Below, piece by piece: positions 35,896-44,183 of a DNA stretch of 51,022 nucleotides. The stretch spans positions 1-51,022 of the forward strand of contig NZ_FCOI02000044.1 of NCBI RefSeq assembly GCF_001544795.2, given 5' to 3'. How positions within the stretch are numbered: the stretch's first letter is position 1; each line of letters begins with the position of its first letter. The notes below the pieces were generated by a model. The model did no database searches and was not told the DNA's origin. It saw only the letters and a list, made by a program, of their open reading frames with translations. This stretch comes from Caballeronia temeraria. Its GTDB lineage: Bacteria > Pseudomonadota > Gammaproteobacteria > Burkholderiales > Burkholderiaceae. A program made the position numbers and the translations under genes.

Positions 35896-36039
35896 GCTTC
35901 TTGCAGGATTTCAAGTGGCGAGTGAATTGGTTCTTTCGAGTTCGCCATCACGGTACTCCGGTTGGTCCCATTGCCCCTTCCTTGATTTTCCGCACACCTG
36001 GGCTTCGGCCTTATTCATCATTTTTTTGGAACAAGTAAC

Positions 36040-36243
36040 ATGGAAACCGGTACCGTCAAGTGGTTCAATGACGCAAAGGGCTTTGGCTTCATCACTCCGG
36101 ATGGCGGCGGCGAAGATCTGTTCGCGCACTTCTCGGAAATCCGCATCGAAGGCTTCAAGACGCTTCAGGAAAACCAAAAGGTTTCCTACGAAGTGAAGAC
36201 CGGCCCGAAGGGCAAGCAAGCCGCGAACATCAAGCCGGTCTAA
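36040..36243 (+). CDS. cspA: Cold-shock protein, CspA family
   Basis: A 67-residue single cold-shock domain. RNP1 is GFGFI (in NDAKGFGFITP) and RNP2 DLFAHF, with the METGTVKWFN N-terminus. It binds single-stranded RNA and DNA and is likely an RNA chaperone. Its long AT-rich leader and strong promoter fit cold- or growth-regulated expression. Single gene, bounded by a terminator. Confidence 0.96.
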   Translation: METGTVKWFNDAKGFGFITPDGGGEDLFAHFSEIRIEGFKTLQENQKVSYEVKTGPKGKQAANIKPV

Positions 36244-36268
36244 GACCCGCTAGATAGAATTCGTATGA

Positions 36269-36294
36269 AAAACCCCGCCTCGGCGGGGTTTTTT
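36269..36294. terminator. Bidirectional terminator after cspA
   Basis: AAAACCCCGCC/GGCGGGGTTTT stem with a 2-nt centre (probably a 4-nt loop in practice), flanked by A- and T-runs. It ends cspA and the convergent Hsp70-like gene. Confidence 0.9.
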
Positions 36295-36322
36295 GTTTCC
36301 GGCTCCGGCAACGCACGCGGCG

Positions 36323-37573
36323 TCACGCGAACACGCGTTGCGCGTAGATTCCGAGTCCCTTCGCGACGCTGGCGAGGCGATCGCCGAACACCGGCTGCGC
36401 CGCGGGAAATGCCGACGCCAACGCTTCCGACAGAAATCGCAGGCCCGTCGTGCCGCCGGTGAAATAGATGGCGCCCACATCCGCGGCCGCGACGCCCGCC
36501 CGTTTGAGCGTTTCCTGCGCCGCCTCGACGATCCGCCGCGTCTCGTCCGCACCGGCCGCGATCAGCTGCGGCTCGTCGAAACCGACGCGCAGCGCTTCTT
36601 CCACCTCTTCCATGTCGATTTCGGTCGTGCCGCCGGCGGCGACATCGATCTTCGCTTCTTCCGCGTGCGCGGTCAGCGCGTGACCGAGCCGGCGATCCAC
36701 GACGCGCATCAGGCGATCGTGATGGCGCACCTCGGTGTAGAGATGGCGCATCAGTTGCAGTTCGCTCACACGCTTCGGCGTGTAGACGGTGTTGATCAGA
36801 TGCCAGGTCGCGAGATCGAAGTACACGGGGCTGGGCACTTCGCGCCCTTTTGGATCGAGCGACTGGTAACCGAGTTCGCGCAGCACGGTCACGAGCTCGA
36901 CGCGCCGGTCGAAATCGGTTCCGGCGACGTGCACGCCATGATGCGCGAGCACATCGCCCTTGCGCTCCAGATGGCGCGCGCGCTCCGGGCCGACGCGCAC
37001 GAGCGAAAAGTCCGACGTACCGCCGCCGATATCCGCGACCAGCACGAGGCCTTCCTGCGTCAGGCCGGCTTCATAGTCGAAGGCTGCGGCGATCGGTTCG
37101 TACTGGAAGTGGATCTCGCGCAGACCGACCGCGTGCGCGCACGCTTCGAGCTGCTTTTGCGCGAGATGGTCCGCGCGCGGATCGTCGTCGACGAAAAACA
37201 CCGGGCGGCCGAGCACCGCGCGCGTGAGCGGCTCCGCGGCGAGCGCCTGCGCCTTCTGCTTCAGATGCTGCAAAAAGAGCGTGATGACATCGGTGTATTT
37301 GATGGCCGAGCCATCGCCGAGGTCGGTGCTGTTGTCCGCGAGCGGCGAGCCGAGAATGCTCTTCATCGAGCGCATCAGGCGGCCGTCGAAGCCGTCGATG
37401 TACGCCTCGAGCGCCGCGCGGCCGTAGGACTGGTTATTCTCGTCGGTATTGAAGAAAACGGCGGTGGGCAACGTGGTCGCCTCGCCTTCGACGGGTGCAA
37501 GCCGGATCGACAAGCCGTCAGGAAGAGCGACGGCAGAATTCGACGTGCCGAAATCGATCGCGCAATAAGTCAT
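36323..37573 (-). CDS. yegD: Hsp70 family protein, YegD-like
   Basis: An Hsp70-type ATPase of 416 residues. The actin-fold phosphate loops are CAIDFGTSNSAVAL at the N-terminus, VLVADIGGGTSDFSLV mid-protein and YFTGGTTGLRFLSEAL near the end. Like E. coli YegD it has the nucleotide-binding domain without the normal substrate-binding domain and lid. Function unknown; it lacks a J-protein or GrpE gene nearby. The start at 37573 has a GAGG site and opens directly with the ATPase fold. Confidence 0.88.
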   Translation of the reverse strand: MTYCAIDFGTSNSAVALPDGLSIRLAPVEGEATTLPTAVFFNTDENNQSYGRAALEAYIDGFDGRLMRSMKSILGSPLADNSTDLGDGSAIKYTDVITLFLQHLKQKAQALAAEPLTRAVLGRPVFFVDDDPRADHLAQKQLEACAHAVGLREIHFQYEPIAAAFDYEAGLTQEGLVLVADIGGGTSDFSLVRVGPERARHLERKGDVLAHHGVHVAGTDFDRRVELVTVLRELGYQSLDPKGREVPSPVYFDLATWHLINTVYTPKRVSELQLMRHLYTEVRHHDRLMRVVDRRLGHALTAHAEEAKIDVAAGGTTEIDMEEVEEALRVGFDEPQLIAAGADETRRIVEAAQETLKRAGVAAADVGAIYFTGGTTGLRFLSEALASAFPAAQPVFGDRLASVAKGLGIYAQRVFA

Positions 37574-37783
37574 GGGCCTCGGCGGCGTCGTAAAGGACGC
37601 CGCATTCAAACATGGACGGCGTTTTTAACACGTTCCGCAGGACGTATCAACCGCGTTCTGGATATTTTTAAACCATTGAGTTTATTCGATAAAAGCGGAA
37701 TGTAACTTGCTCGCCTCGCGGCAATTTCTGCATACATTTGCGTGCGTCGCGGCAGCGGAAAGCACGCGCCTCAGGAGACCTGT

Positions 37784-39238
37784 TTGAACGATAAAGCCAG
37801 CGATCGTCCGGCGATCATCGAAACCGATTTGCCCGGACGCCTCGATCGTCTGCCGTGGGGCCGTTTTCACACGCTGATCGTGTTTGCGCTCGGCATCACA
37901 TGGCTGCTCGACGGTCTCGAAGTGACGCTCGCGGGCGCGGTCGCGAGCGCGCTCAAGTCGAGCCCGGCGCTGCAATTTTCGAACGCGGATGTCGGCATTG
38001 CGGGCAGCGCGTATATCGCGGGGGCGGTGCTCGGCGCGCTCGGCTTCGGTTGGCTCACGGACCGGCTCGGACGGCGCAAGCTGTTCTTCATCACGCTCTT
38101 TCTCTACGTCGCCGCGACCGCCGCGACCGCGTTTTCGTGGAATCTCGCCACGTTCGTGCTGTTCCGGTTCCTGACGGGCGCGGGCATCGGCGGGGAATAC
38201 ACAGCCATCAATTCGACGATCCAGGAATTCACGCCCGCCCGTCTGCGCGGCTGGACCGACCTCGCGATCAACGGCACGTTCTGGGTCGGCGCGGGCATCG
38301 GCGCGGCGGGCTCGATCGTGCTGCTCGATCCCGGCCTGCTGCCGCCCGACTGGGGCTGGCGCGCGTGCTTTCTGATCGGCGCGGCGCTCGGCCTCACGAT
38401 TCTCTTCATGCGGATGTGGGTGCCGGAAAGCCCGCGATGGCTCATCACGCACAATCGCGCGGACGAAGCTAAGCAGGTCGTCGAGGAAATCGAGGCGCAT
38501 TTCCAGCAGCACGGCATCGAGATTCCCGATACGCCCGTGAAACCGCTGCGTCTGCACGCGCGCGAAGGCACGCCGATCCGCGAAGTCGTGCATACGCTGT
38601 TCAAGGCGCATCGCAGCCGCTCGCTCGTCGGACTGATGCTGATGACCGCGCAGGCGTTCTTCTATAACGCGATTTTCTTCACCTACGCGCTCGTGCTGAC
38701 CGATTTCTATCACGTGCCGGGCGATCACATCGGCTGGTACGTGCTGCCGTTCGCCGCTGGGAATTTTCTCGGTCCGGTGCTGCTCGGCAAGCTTTTCGAC
38801 GTGATCGGCCGCCGCCGCATGATCGCATCGACGTACGCGATTTCAGGCGTCCTGCTGACCATCAGCGGCTGGATGTTCATGCAGGGCATGCTCACCGTGA
38901 CGACGCAGACCATCGCGTGGATGGTGATTTTCTTCTTCGCGTCGGCGGCGGCGAGTTCGGCGTATCTGACCGTCAGCGAAACCTTCCCGCTGGAGATTCG
39001 CGCGCTCGCCATCGCGGTGTTCTATGCCTTCGGGACGGCGCTCGGCGGCATCATCGGGCCGACGCTCTTCGGGCATCTGATCGATACGCACGAGCGCGGC
39101 GCCGTGTTCGTCGGCTATCTGATCGGCTCGCTGCTGATGATCGCGGCGGCGGTCGTCGCCGGAATCTGGGGCGTCGCGGCGGAGCGCAAATCGCTTGAGG
39201 ATGTCGCCCGTCCGCTTTCGGCCGCGGACGAGCATTGA
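37784..39238 (+). CDS. MFS transporter, sugar/aromatic-acid porter type
   Basis: A 484-residue 12-span major-facilitator protein. Motif A is GWLTDRLGRRKLF between spans 2 and 3 and FDVIGRRRM after span 8; span 5 region has GIGGEYTAINSTIQEFTPARLRG and VPESPRWL precedes the central loop, a pattern of the sugar-porter/aromatic-acid branch. Substrate unknown. TTG at 37784 is preferred because AGGAG lies 6 nt before it; the in-frame GTG at 37742 has no such site. Confidence 0.85.
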   Translation: MNDKASDRPAIIETDLPGRLDRLPWGRFHTLIVFALGITWLLDGLEVTLAGAVASALKSSPALQFSNADVGIAGSAYIAGAVLGALGFGWLTDRLGRRKLFFITLFLYVAATAATAFSWNLATFVLFRFLTGAGIGGEYTAINSTIQEFTPARLRGWTDLAINGTFWVGAGIGAAGSIVLLDPGLLPPDWGWRACFLIGAALGLTILFMRMWVPESPRWLITHNRADEAKQVVEEIEAHFQQHGIEIPDTPVKPLRLHAREGTPIREVVHTLFKAHRSRSLVGLMLMTAQAFFYNAIFFTYALVLTDFYHVPGDHIGWYVLPFAAGNFLGPVLLGKLFDVIGRRRMIASTYAISGVLLTISGWMFMQGMLTVTTQTIAWMVIFFFASAAASSAYLTVSETFPLEIRALAIAVFYAFGTALGGIIGPTLFGHLIDTHERGAVFVGYLIGSLLMIAAAVVAGIWGVAAERKSLEDVARPLSAADEH

Positions 39239-39244
39239 GCGCGA

Positions 39245-39841
39245 TTACTTGAACGCCTTGTCCCACGCGCCTTCGAAGGCCGTTTCCGCGAGCGTTTTGC
39301 GCGCGCGCGGCGCGGCTTCCCGCTCGCGCAGCGTTTCGTCGAGCTGATTCGCGTCGCCGTGATGGCCGATCGCGATCATCGCGATGATGTCGACATCCGC
39401 CGGCACCGAGAACGCCTGACGGAACGCGTCGCGGTCGAAGCCGCCCATCTGGTGCGTCGCGAGCCCGAGCGCGTGCGCCTGAAGCACGAGCGCCATCGCG
39501 GCCGCGCCGGTGTCGTACGTCGCGGTGCGGTTCGCGTCGCCCTTCGGCGTGAGCGTCGAAGCCGTCACGCAGACGAGCAGCGGCACGCTCACGTTCCACT
39601 TCTGATTCGACGGCATGAGCGTGTCGAACGCGCGCTTGAACGCGGCTTCGTCGCGATGACGGTCGAACGCGATGAAGCGCCACGGCTGCAAATTATTCGA
39701 CGACGGCGCCCAGCGCGCCGCTTCGAGCAGCCGATGCAGCGTCTCGCGCTCGATCGGCGCATTGGAAAAGGCGCGCGGGCTCCAACGGCCGGCGATCAGT
39801 TCGTGGATGTCGACATCGGCCGGAGCGGGCTTCGTGGTCAT
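39245..39841 (-). CDS. Nitroreductase family protein
   Basis: A 198-residue FMN-dependent nitroreductase. FMN-contact segments are GRWSPRAF at the N-terminus, ARWAPSSNNLQPWRFI, then GAAAMALVLQAHALGLATHQMGGFD. Such enzymes reduce nitro groups and quinones with NAD(P)H; physiological substrate unclear. GAGGA before the ATG at 39841 fixes the start. Its stop lies only 6 bp from the stop of the convergent transporter, with no terminator between them. Confidence 0.88.
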   Translation of the reverse strand: MTTKPAPADVDIHELIAGRWSPRAFSNAPIERETLHRLLEAARWAPSSNNLQPWRFIAFDRHRDEAAFKRAFDTLMPSNQKWNVSVPLLVCVTASTLTPKGDANRTATYDTGAAAMALVLQAHALGLATHQMGGFDRDAFRQAFSVPADVDIIAMIAIGHHGDANQLDETLREREAAPRARKTLAETAFEGAWDKAFK

Positions 39842-39871
39842 GTTCGGTCCTCGTTGGCGTGGTGAAAGACA

Positions 39872-39903
39872 AACGGCGCGCATCGGCAAAGATGCGCGCC
39901 GTT
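39872..39903 (-). terminator. Terminator after the MFS gene at 39955
   Basis: A perfect 13-bp stem (AACGGCGCGCATC/GATGCGCGCCGTT, 6-nt loop) followed on the minus strand by GTTTGTCTTT. It lies between the MFS gene and the nitroreductase gene. Confidence 0.75.
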
Positions 39904-39954
39904 CAAGGCGACAAGGATAAACAAGCTCGCGCCGGCGTGCAGCGCGTCACGCCG

Positions 39955-41238
39955 TCAGGTCGCGGCGACGCCCATCGACCGGCCCGCGCGATTGATGCGC
40001 AGCACCGTCACGGCCGCGACGAGGCACAGGCCGCCGGAGATCATCGTCGCGACGGTGTAGCTGCCGAGACTCGAGCGCAGCATGCCGCCGCCGAGCGCCG
40101 CGAACGCCGCGCCGAGCTGATGGCCCGCGACGACCCAGCCGAACACGATCGGCGCCGAGTCCTTGCCGTAGACATCGGTGGCGAGGCGCACGGTCGGCGG
40201 CACGGTGGCGATCCAGTCGAGTCCGTAGAACACGGCGAACAGCGGCAGGCCGAAGAAATCGATGCCGAACGCATACGGCAGATAAATCAGCGACAGGCCG
40301 CGCAGACCGTAGTACCAGAAGAGCAGCACGCGCGCGTTGAAACGGTCGGAGAGCCAGCCGGACAGCGTCGTGCCGAAGAGATCGAAGATGCCCATCGCGG
40401 CGAGCAGCGTTGCGCCCTGCACCTGCGTCATGCCGTAGTCGGAGCACATGGCGATCAGATGCGTGCCGACGTAACCGTTCGTGCTCGCGCCGCAGACGAA
40501 GAAGCTGAAGAACAGCAGCCAGAAATCGCGCGTCTTGCTGGCCGACGCGAGCGTGCCGAACGCGACCTTGATCGGATTTTTCGGCGGCGGCAGCGCGCCG
40601 GGCGGCAGATCGGCTTTTTCACCGACCGGACGCAGCGACAGATCCGCCGGACGCTCGGGCAACAGCCAGGCGACGAGCGGCAACACGATCACCGCCGCGC
40701 CCGCGACGACGAACACGACCGGACGCCAGCCGTAATGCTCGGAAATCGATGCGAGGAACGGCAGGAACACGAGCTGGCCGGTCGCGGAGCTTGCGGTGAG
40801 AATGCCCATCGCGAGACCGCGATGCGTCGTGAACCAGCGGTTCACGATCGTCGCCGACAAGGTGAGCGCGGCGACGCCCGTCGCGCTGCCGACCATCACG
40901 CCCCAGACGAGCACCATTTGCCACGGCTCGGTCATCATCGACGAGAGGCCGACGCCCGCCGCCAGCGTCGCGATCGCGGCGAGCACCGTCGGGCGCACGC
41001 CGAAGCGCTGCATCGCCGCCGCCGCGAACGGGCCCGCGAGGCCGTAGAGCGCGAGATTGATCGAAATCGCGAGGGAAATCGTCCCGCGCGACCAGCCGAA
41101 CTGCTTTTCGAGCGGCAACATCATGACGCTCGGCGTCGCGCGCGTGCCGGCCGCCGCGAGCAGCACGAAAAACACGACGCCCACCGCAACCCAGCCGTAA
41201 TGCATCCGGCCATTCAGCCGTCTCGCTACCCAATTCAT
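39955..41238 (-). CDS. MFS transporter, monocarboxylate/OFA-like
   Basis: A 427-residue 12-span transporter. The N-terminus (MHYGWVAVGVVFFVLLAAAGTRATPSV followed by QFGWSRGTISLAISINL) resembles the oxalate/formate and monocarboxylate porter branch. Motif A-like GWLSDRFNARV lies after span 8. Substrate unknown. It diverges from a TetR regulator across a perfect operator palindrome, so its export or import role is probably induced by a ligand of that regulator. Confidence 0.85.
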   Translation of the reverse strand: MNWVARRLNGRMHYGWVAVGVVFFVLLAAAGTRATPSVMMLPLEKQFGWSRGTISLAISINLALYGLAGPFAAAAMQRFGVRPTVLAAIATLAAGVGLSSMMTEPWQMVLVWGVMVGSATGVAALTLSATIVNRWFTTHRGLAMGILTASSATGQLVFLPFLASISEHYGWRPVVFVVAGAAVIVLPLVAWLLPERPADLSLRPVGEKADLPPGALPPPKNPIKVAFGTLASASKTRDFWLLFFSFFVCGASTNGYVGTHLIAMCSDYGMTQVQGATLLAAMGIFDLFGTTLSGWLSDRFNARVLLFWYYGLRGLSLIYLPYAFGIDFFGLPLFAVFYGLDWIATVPPTVRLATDVYGKDSAPIVFGWVVAGHQLGAAFAALGGGMLRSSLGSYTVATMISGGLCLVAAVTVLRINRAGRSMGVAAT

Positions 41239-41306
41239 CGCTGCTCCGTCAGGTTGAATTTTGTCTTGCGACGTTACCGCTCTGTCACATCAGAGTTGCG
41301 AGCTTA

Positions 41307-41322
41307 GTTACCGATCGGTAAC
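41307..41322. promoter_or_regulatory. Perfect TetR-type operator palindrome
   Basis: GTTACCGATCGGTAAC is a perfect 16-bp palindrome between the divergent MFS gene (start 41238) and tetR gene (start 41361). Position and pattern (GTTACCGATCGGTAAC) fit autoregulation by the adjacent TetR protein. Confidence 0.8.
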
Positions 41323-41360
41323 ATGTCAAGCATGCAGCAGAATATCCTGAGGATCCGACC

Positions 41361-42008
41361 GTGACCCGAACCATCTCCGATCAGCCGAAAAGCCACGCGC
41401 GCCGCGGCATCCGCACCGACGGCGCCACCGCGCAGGAGCAATTGCTCGACGCCGCGCAGGAGCTGTTCTATCGCGACGGCATCCGCGCAATCGGCGTCGA
41501 TGCCGTCGTGGAGCGCGCGGGCGTCAACAAGATGAGCCTGTACCGGCAGTTTGCGTCGAAGGACGAGCTCGTCGTCGCATATCTGGAGCGCATGGACGAA
41601 GGATTCCGGCGGCGCTTCGAGGCGAGCGTCGCAAAACATCCGGGCGAGCCGGCGAAGCAGCTCGTCCAGGCAATCGAGGATCTGGTGAAGCGGGCGTCGT
41701 CGCCGGATTATCGCGGTTGCCCGTTCGTGAACATCGCGTGCGAATTCGGCGATCCGGCGCATCCCGCGCGGCAATCGGTCGAGCGCAACAAAAGTTACCT
41801 GATGACGCGTCTCGTCGAGATTTCGACGGCCGCCGGAGCGGATAATCCCGTGGAACTGGCGGAATCGCTCGCGTTGCTGGTCGACGGCATCTACGCGACG
41901 AGCCAGACGTACGGCCCCGGCTCGGGACCGCTGCTCGCCGCGCCGCGCATCGCGCGCACGTTGATCGCGGCGGCGTGTCCCGTGCATCGCAAACAGGAAG
42001 GTTCATGA
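41361..42008 (+). CDS. TetR family transcriptional regulator
   Basis: A 215-residue TetR-type repressor. The N-terminal helix-turn-helix (about 26-70) has LLDAAQELFYRDGIRAIGVDAVVERAGVNKMSLYRQFASKDELV; the C-terminal ligand domain is variable. GTG start with GAGGATC upstream. It diverges from the MFS transporter and very likely controls both genes through the palindrome at 41307-41322. Its stop overlaps the DUF1415 start by 4 bp (ATGA). Confidence 0.9.
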   Translation: MTRTISDQPKSHARRGIRTDGATAQEQLLDAAQELFYRDGIRAIGVDAVVERAGVNKMSLYRQFASKDELVVAYLERMDEGFRRRFEASVAKHPGEPAKQLVQAIEDLVKRASSPDYRGCPFVNIACEFGDPAHPARQSVERNKSYLMTRLVEISTAAGADNPVELAESLALLVDGIYATSQTYGPGSGPLLAAPRIARTLIAAACPVHRKQEGS

Positions 42009-42562
42009 CCGACAGCAGCATCCGCGACGAAGTGATCGCGGCGACCCGGCACTGGCTCACCCGCGCGGTGATCGGACTCAACTTGTGCCCGTTCGCGAAG
42101 AGCGTGCACGTCAAGAAGCAGATTCGCTATGTGGTGAGCGAAGCGCGCGGCGTCGACGATTTGGTCGTAGAACTGACCGATGAACTTCGTCTTTTGCGCG
42201 ATACGGACCCGGAATCCGTCGACACCACGCTCTTCATCACGCCGCACGCCTTCGCGGATTTCGCCGACTACAACGACGCCCTCTTCTTCGCCGAACGTCT
42301 GCTCGAACAATTGGGACTCGCGGGCGAATTGCAGATCGCGAGCTTTCATCCGCAGTATCAGTTCGAAGGCGCCGCGCCCGACGATATCGACAACTACACG
42401 AATCGCGCGCCGTATCCGACATTCCATCTGATCCGCGAAGCGAGCATCGATCGCGCTGTCGCTGCGTTTCCCGAAGCGTCCGACATCTACGAGCGCAATA
42501 TCGAAACGCTGCGCCGTCTCGGCCACGACGGCTTCGCCGCCTGGATGAAGGACAAAAACTGA
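42005..42562 (+). CDS. DUF1415 family protein
   Basis: A 185-residue DUF1415 protein. Recognisable segments are HWLTRAVIGLNLCPFAK, ITPHAFADFADYNDALFFAE, IASFHPQYQFEGA and NRAPYPTFHLIREASI. The paired Cys and His residues in LCPFAK and FHPQYQF may bind metal, but no activity is known. Translationally coupled to the TetR gene; its TGA abuts the stop of the convergent methyltransferase. Confidence 0.85.
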   Translation: MTDSSIRDEVIAATRHWLTRAVIGLNLCPFAKSVHVKKQIRYVVSEARGVDDLVVELTDELRLLRDTDPESVDTTLFITPHAFADFADYNDALFFAERLLEQLGLAGELQIASFHPQYQFEGAAPDDIDNYTNRAPYPTFHLIREASIDRAVAAFPEASDIYERNIETLRRLGHDGFAAWMKDKN

Positions 42563-43438
42563 TCAGTGCGCGGGCGCGAAAAAGCGCTCGCGCAACTCGT
42601 CCAATCCCAGCGTTTCCAGCACATCCGAAAGCCGTTGCGCAGGTTTGCCGCGCGGCAAGTCCTTGAACTGCGCGACGATGAGCTCGTTCTTCATCGAGTG
42701 CTCCCAGCCGACGAGTTCCGTCACGCTCACCTGATAGCCGTGCGATTCGAGCTGCAGGCAGCGCAGCACGTTGGTGATCTGGCTCCCGAATTCGCGCGTG
42801 TGCAGCGGATGCCGCCAGATTTCCGTGAGCACGTTCTTCGACAGCGAATGCCCCTTGTTCTTGCGCAGCACCGAAGCCACTTCGGCCTGACAGCACGGCA
42901 CTACGACGATGTACTTCGCTTTCTTCTGCAGAGCGAACTGGATGGCGTCGTCGGTTGCCGTATTGCACGCATGCAGTGCCGTGACGATATCGATCGAATC
43001 GGGCAGACGATCCGAATCGATTGATTCGGCCACCGACAGATTTAGAAAAGACATCCCCGTAAACCCGAGTCGAATGGCCAATTCTTCGGATTTTTTAACG
43101 AGCTCTTCGCGCGTCTCGATTCCAAAGATGTGTGACCGATCGCGCAGAGTCTTGAAGAAGAGATCGTAGAGAATGAACCCAAGATAGGATTTTCCTGCAC
43201 CGTGGTCGACGAGTGATACGGCCCCTTGGTGTGCATGCACGTCGGCAAGAAGCGGTTCGATGAACTGATAGAGGTGGTACACCTGTTTCAGTTTGCGACG
43301 GCTGTCCTGATTCATCTTGCCGTCACGCGTGAGGATGTGGAGTTCCTTCAGCAGTTCGATCGACTGGCCTGGGCGAATCTCGTGTTTGGTGGAGGGGTCG
43401 GGTGTGCCCGGAGCCGACGCGGAGGACTTCCTGGTCAT
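42563..43438 (-). CDS. METTL25/RRNAD1-like SAM methyltransferase
   Basis: A protein of 291 residues (302 if the ATG at 43471 is used). Motif I is SLVDHGAGKSYLGFILYDLF, and the motif-IV region has VTALHACNTATDDAIQFAL followed by IVVVPCCQAEVASV. The PCCQ segment and overall layout resemble Methyltransf_32 proteins such as METTL25 and RRNAD1. The N-terminus is polar (TRKSSASAPGTPDPSTKHE), suiting nucleic-acid or protein binding. Substrate unknown. Neither start has a good ribosome site. Composition is slightly AT-richer than its neighbours. Confidence 0.75.
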   Translation of the reverse strand: MTRKSSASAPGTPDPSTKHEIRPGQSIELLKELHILTRDGKMNQDSRRKLKQVYHLYQFIEPLLADVHAHQGAVSLVDHGAGKSYLGFILYDLFFKTLRDRSHIFGIETREELVKKSEELAIRLGFTGMSFLNLSVAESIDSDRLPDSIDIVTALHACNTATDDAIQFALQKKAKYIVVVPCCQAEVASVLRKNKGHSLSKNVLTEIWRHPLHTREFGSQITNVLRCLQLESHGYQVSVTELVGWEHSMKNELIVAQFKDLPRGKPAQRLSDVLETLGLDELRERFFAPAH

Positions 43439-43814
43439 CTTGATGGTGTGTCGAATAAAAAAGCGGAGCATGTTCGCGCCGAATGTGCGCTAACCGCTGG
43501 TTCTGTCGTCTCAAAAGAGGAAGTTTACCCAAAAGCGCGCAGACGCTCTCGTTCCAGTCACTGGCTGGTCGGCCAACGCGTGGCGACACGCTTGGAACAG
43601 ATTGTGCATCGTCCGACAAGTGAGGCCATTGGAAAAGACGACACAGCGTGGCTTTCGCGCCGCGTAACGATGCAGCAAGCAGAGCTACAAGTCAGTAACA
43701 AGCAGTGCCTCGACACGTCGAACGTGGTCACTCGCGCCCAGCCTTGTTACGTAACACCTAACGCACAGCGCGGCGAATGCGACTCGCCGGCGCCATGAAC
43801 ATGAGAGGACGGCG
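43439..43814. other. Intergenic region with TGTTACGTAACA palindrome
   Basis: A 376-bp gap between the methyltransferase and a small hypothetical gene. TGTTACGTAACA (43745-43756) is a perfect 12-bp palindrome about 60 bp before the hypothetical gene. No gene, RNA or terminator is convincing. ORFs through it lack ribosome sites. Confidence 0.55.
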
Positions 43815-44135
43815 ATGGATGCGATCCCGGACAAGAAAGCAGAGAAGCAATTTCAGGAGATGCTCGCGGCACTGACCGCGATGCCCGCGTGGAGTGAAAA
43901 GCAGCAGTTGGAACTGGAGATGGCCCGAGAGATTTCCGTGGAGATGCTGCGCCTCGCCGAGTCGATGCGCGACGGCTCCACCGACATCGAAACGTGCCTG
44001 ACGATGCTGAAGTACGCCAAGGTGATGGATTTCGTCCTGACGACGCTGGCCTCACGCCGGGATATCGCGCCGCAAACGCTGCGCGTCATCTTCAAGCTGG
44101 CTGGCCTGAAGGTCGATGAAGCCTATCCGGGCTGA
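43815..44135 (+). CDS. Hypothetical helical protein
   Basis: A 106-residue, mostly helical, acidic protein starting MDAIPDKKAEKQFQEMLAAL, with conserved-looking MREISVEMLRLAES-type heptads (amphipathic helices at about 8-25, 34-50 and 58-80). No membrane segment or signal. GAGAGGACG lies before the ATG. I do not recognise a family; the helical layout suggests a small adaptor or anti-factor. The upstream palindrome may control it. Confidence 0.65.
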   Translation: MDAIPDKKAEKQFQEMLAALTAMPAWSEKQQLELEMAREISVEMLRLAESMRDGSTDIETCLTMLKYAKVMDFVLTTLASRRDIAPQTLRVIFKLAGLKVDEAYPG

Positions 44136-44183
44136 TACGGTCACGCTTTTGCAACCGGTGCGCGTTCCGAGCGCGCGCCGGCA

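Larger units (their letters stand above)
35590..36039. other. Divergent control region, permease and cspA
   Basis: A 450-bp non-coding, AT-richer region. The left part holds three inverted repeats upstream of the permease gene. The right part holds the cspA promoter and its long leader. Short ORFs reading through it lack ribosome sites and I treat them as chance. Confidence 0.7.

Noticed and set aside
35867..36196. ORF through the cspA leader
   Set aside because: Its start coincides with the -35 box of the cspA promoter and it runs into cspA out of frame; better explained as untranslated leader.
37597..37626. Terminator-like stem with T5 on the plus strand between yegD and the MFS gene
   Set aside because: Only a 6-bp stem with a 14-nt loop, and no plus-strand gene lies upstream for it to end.
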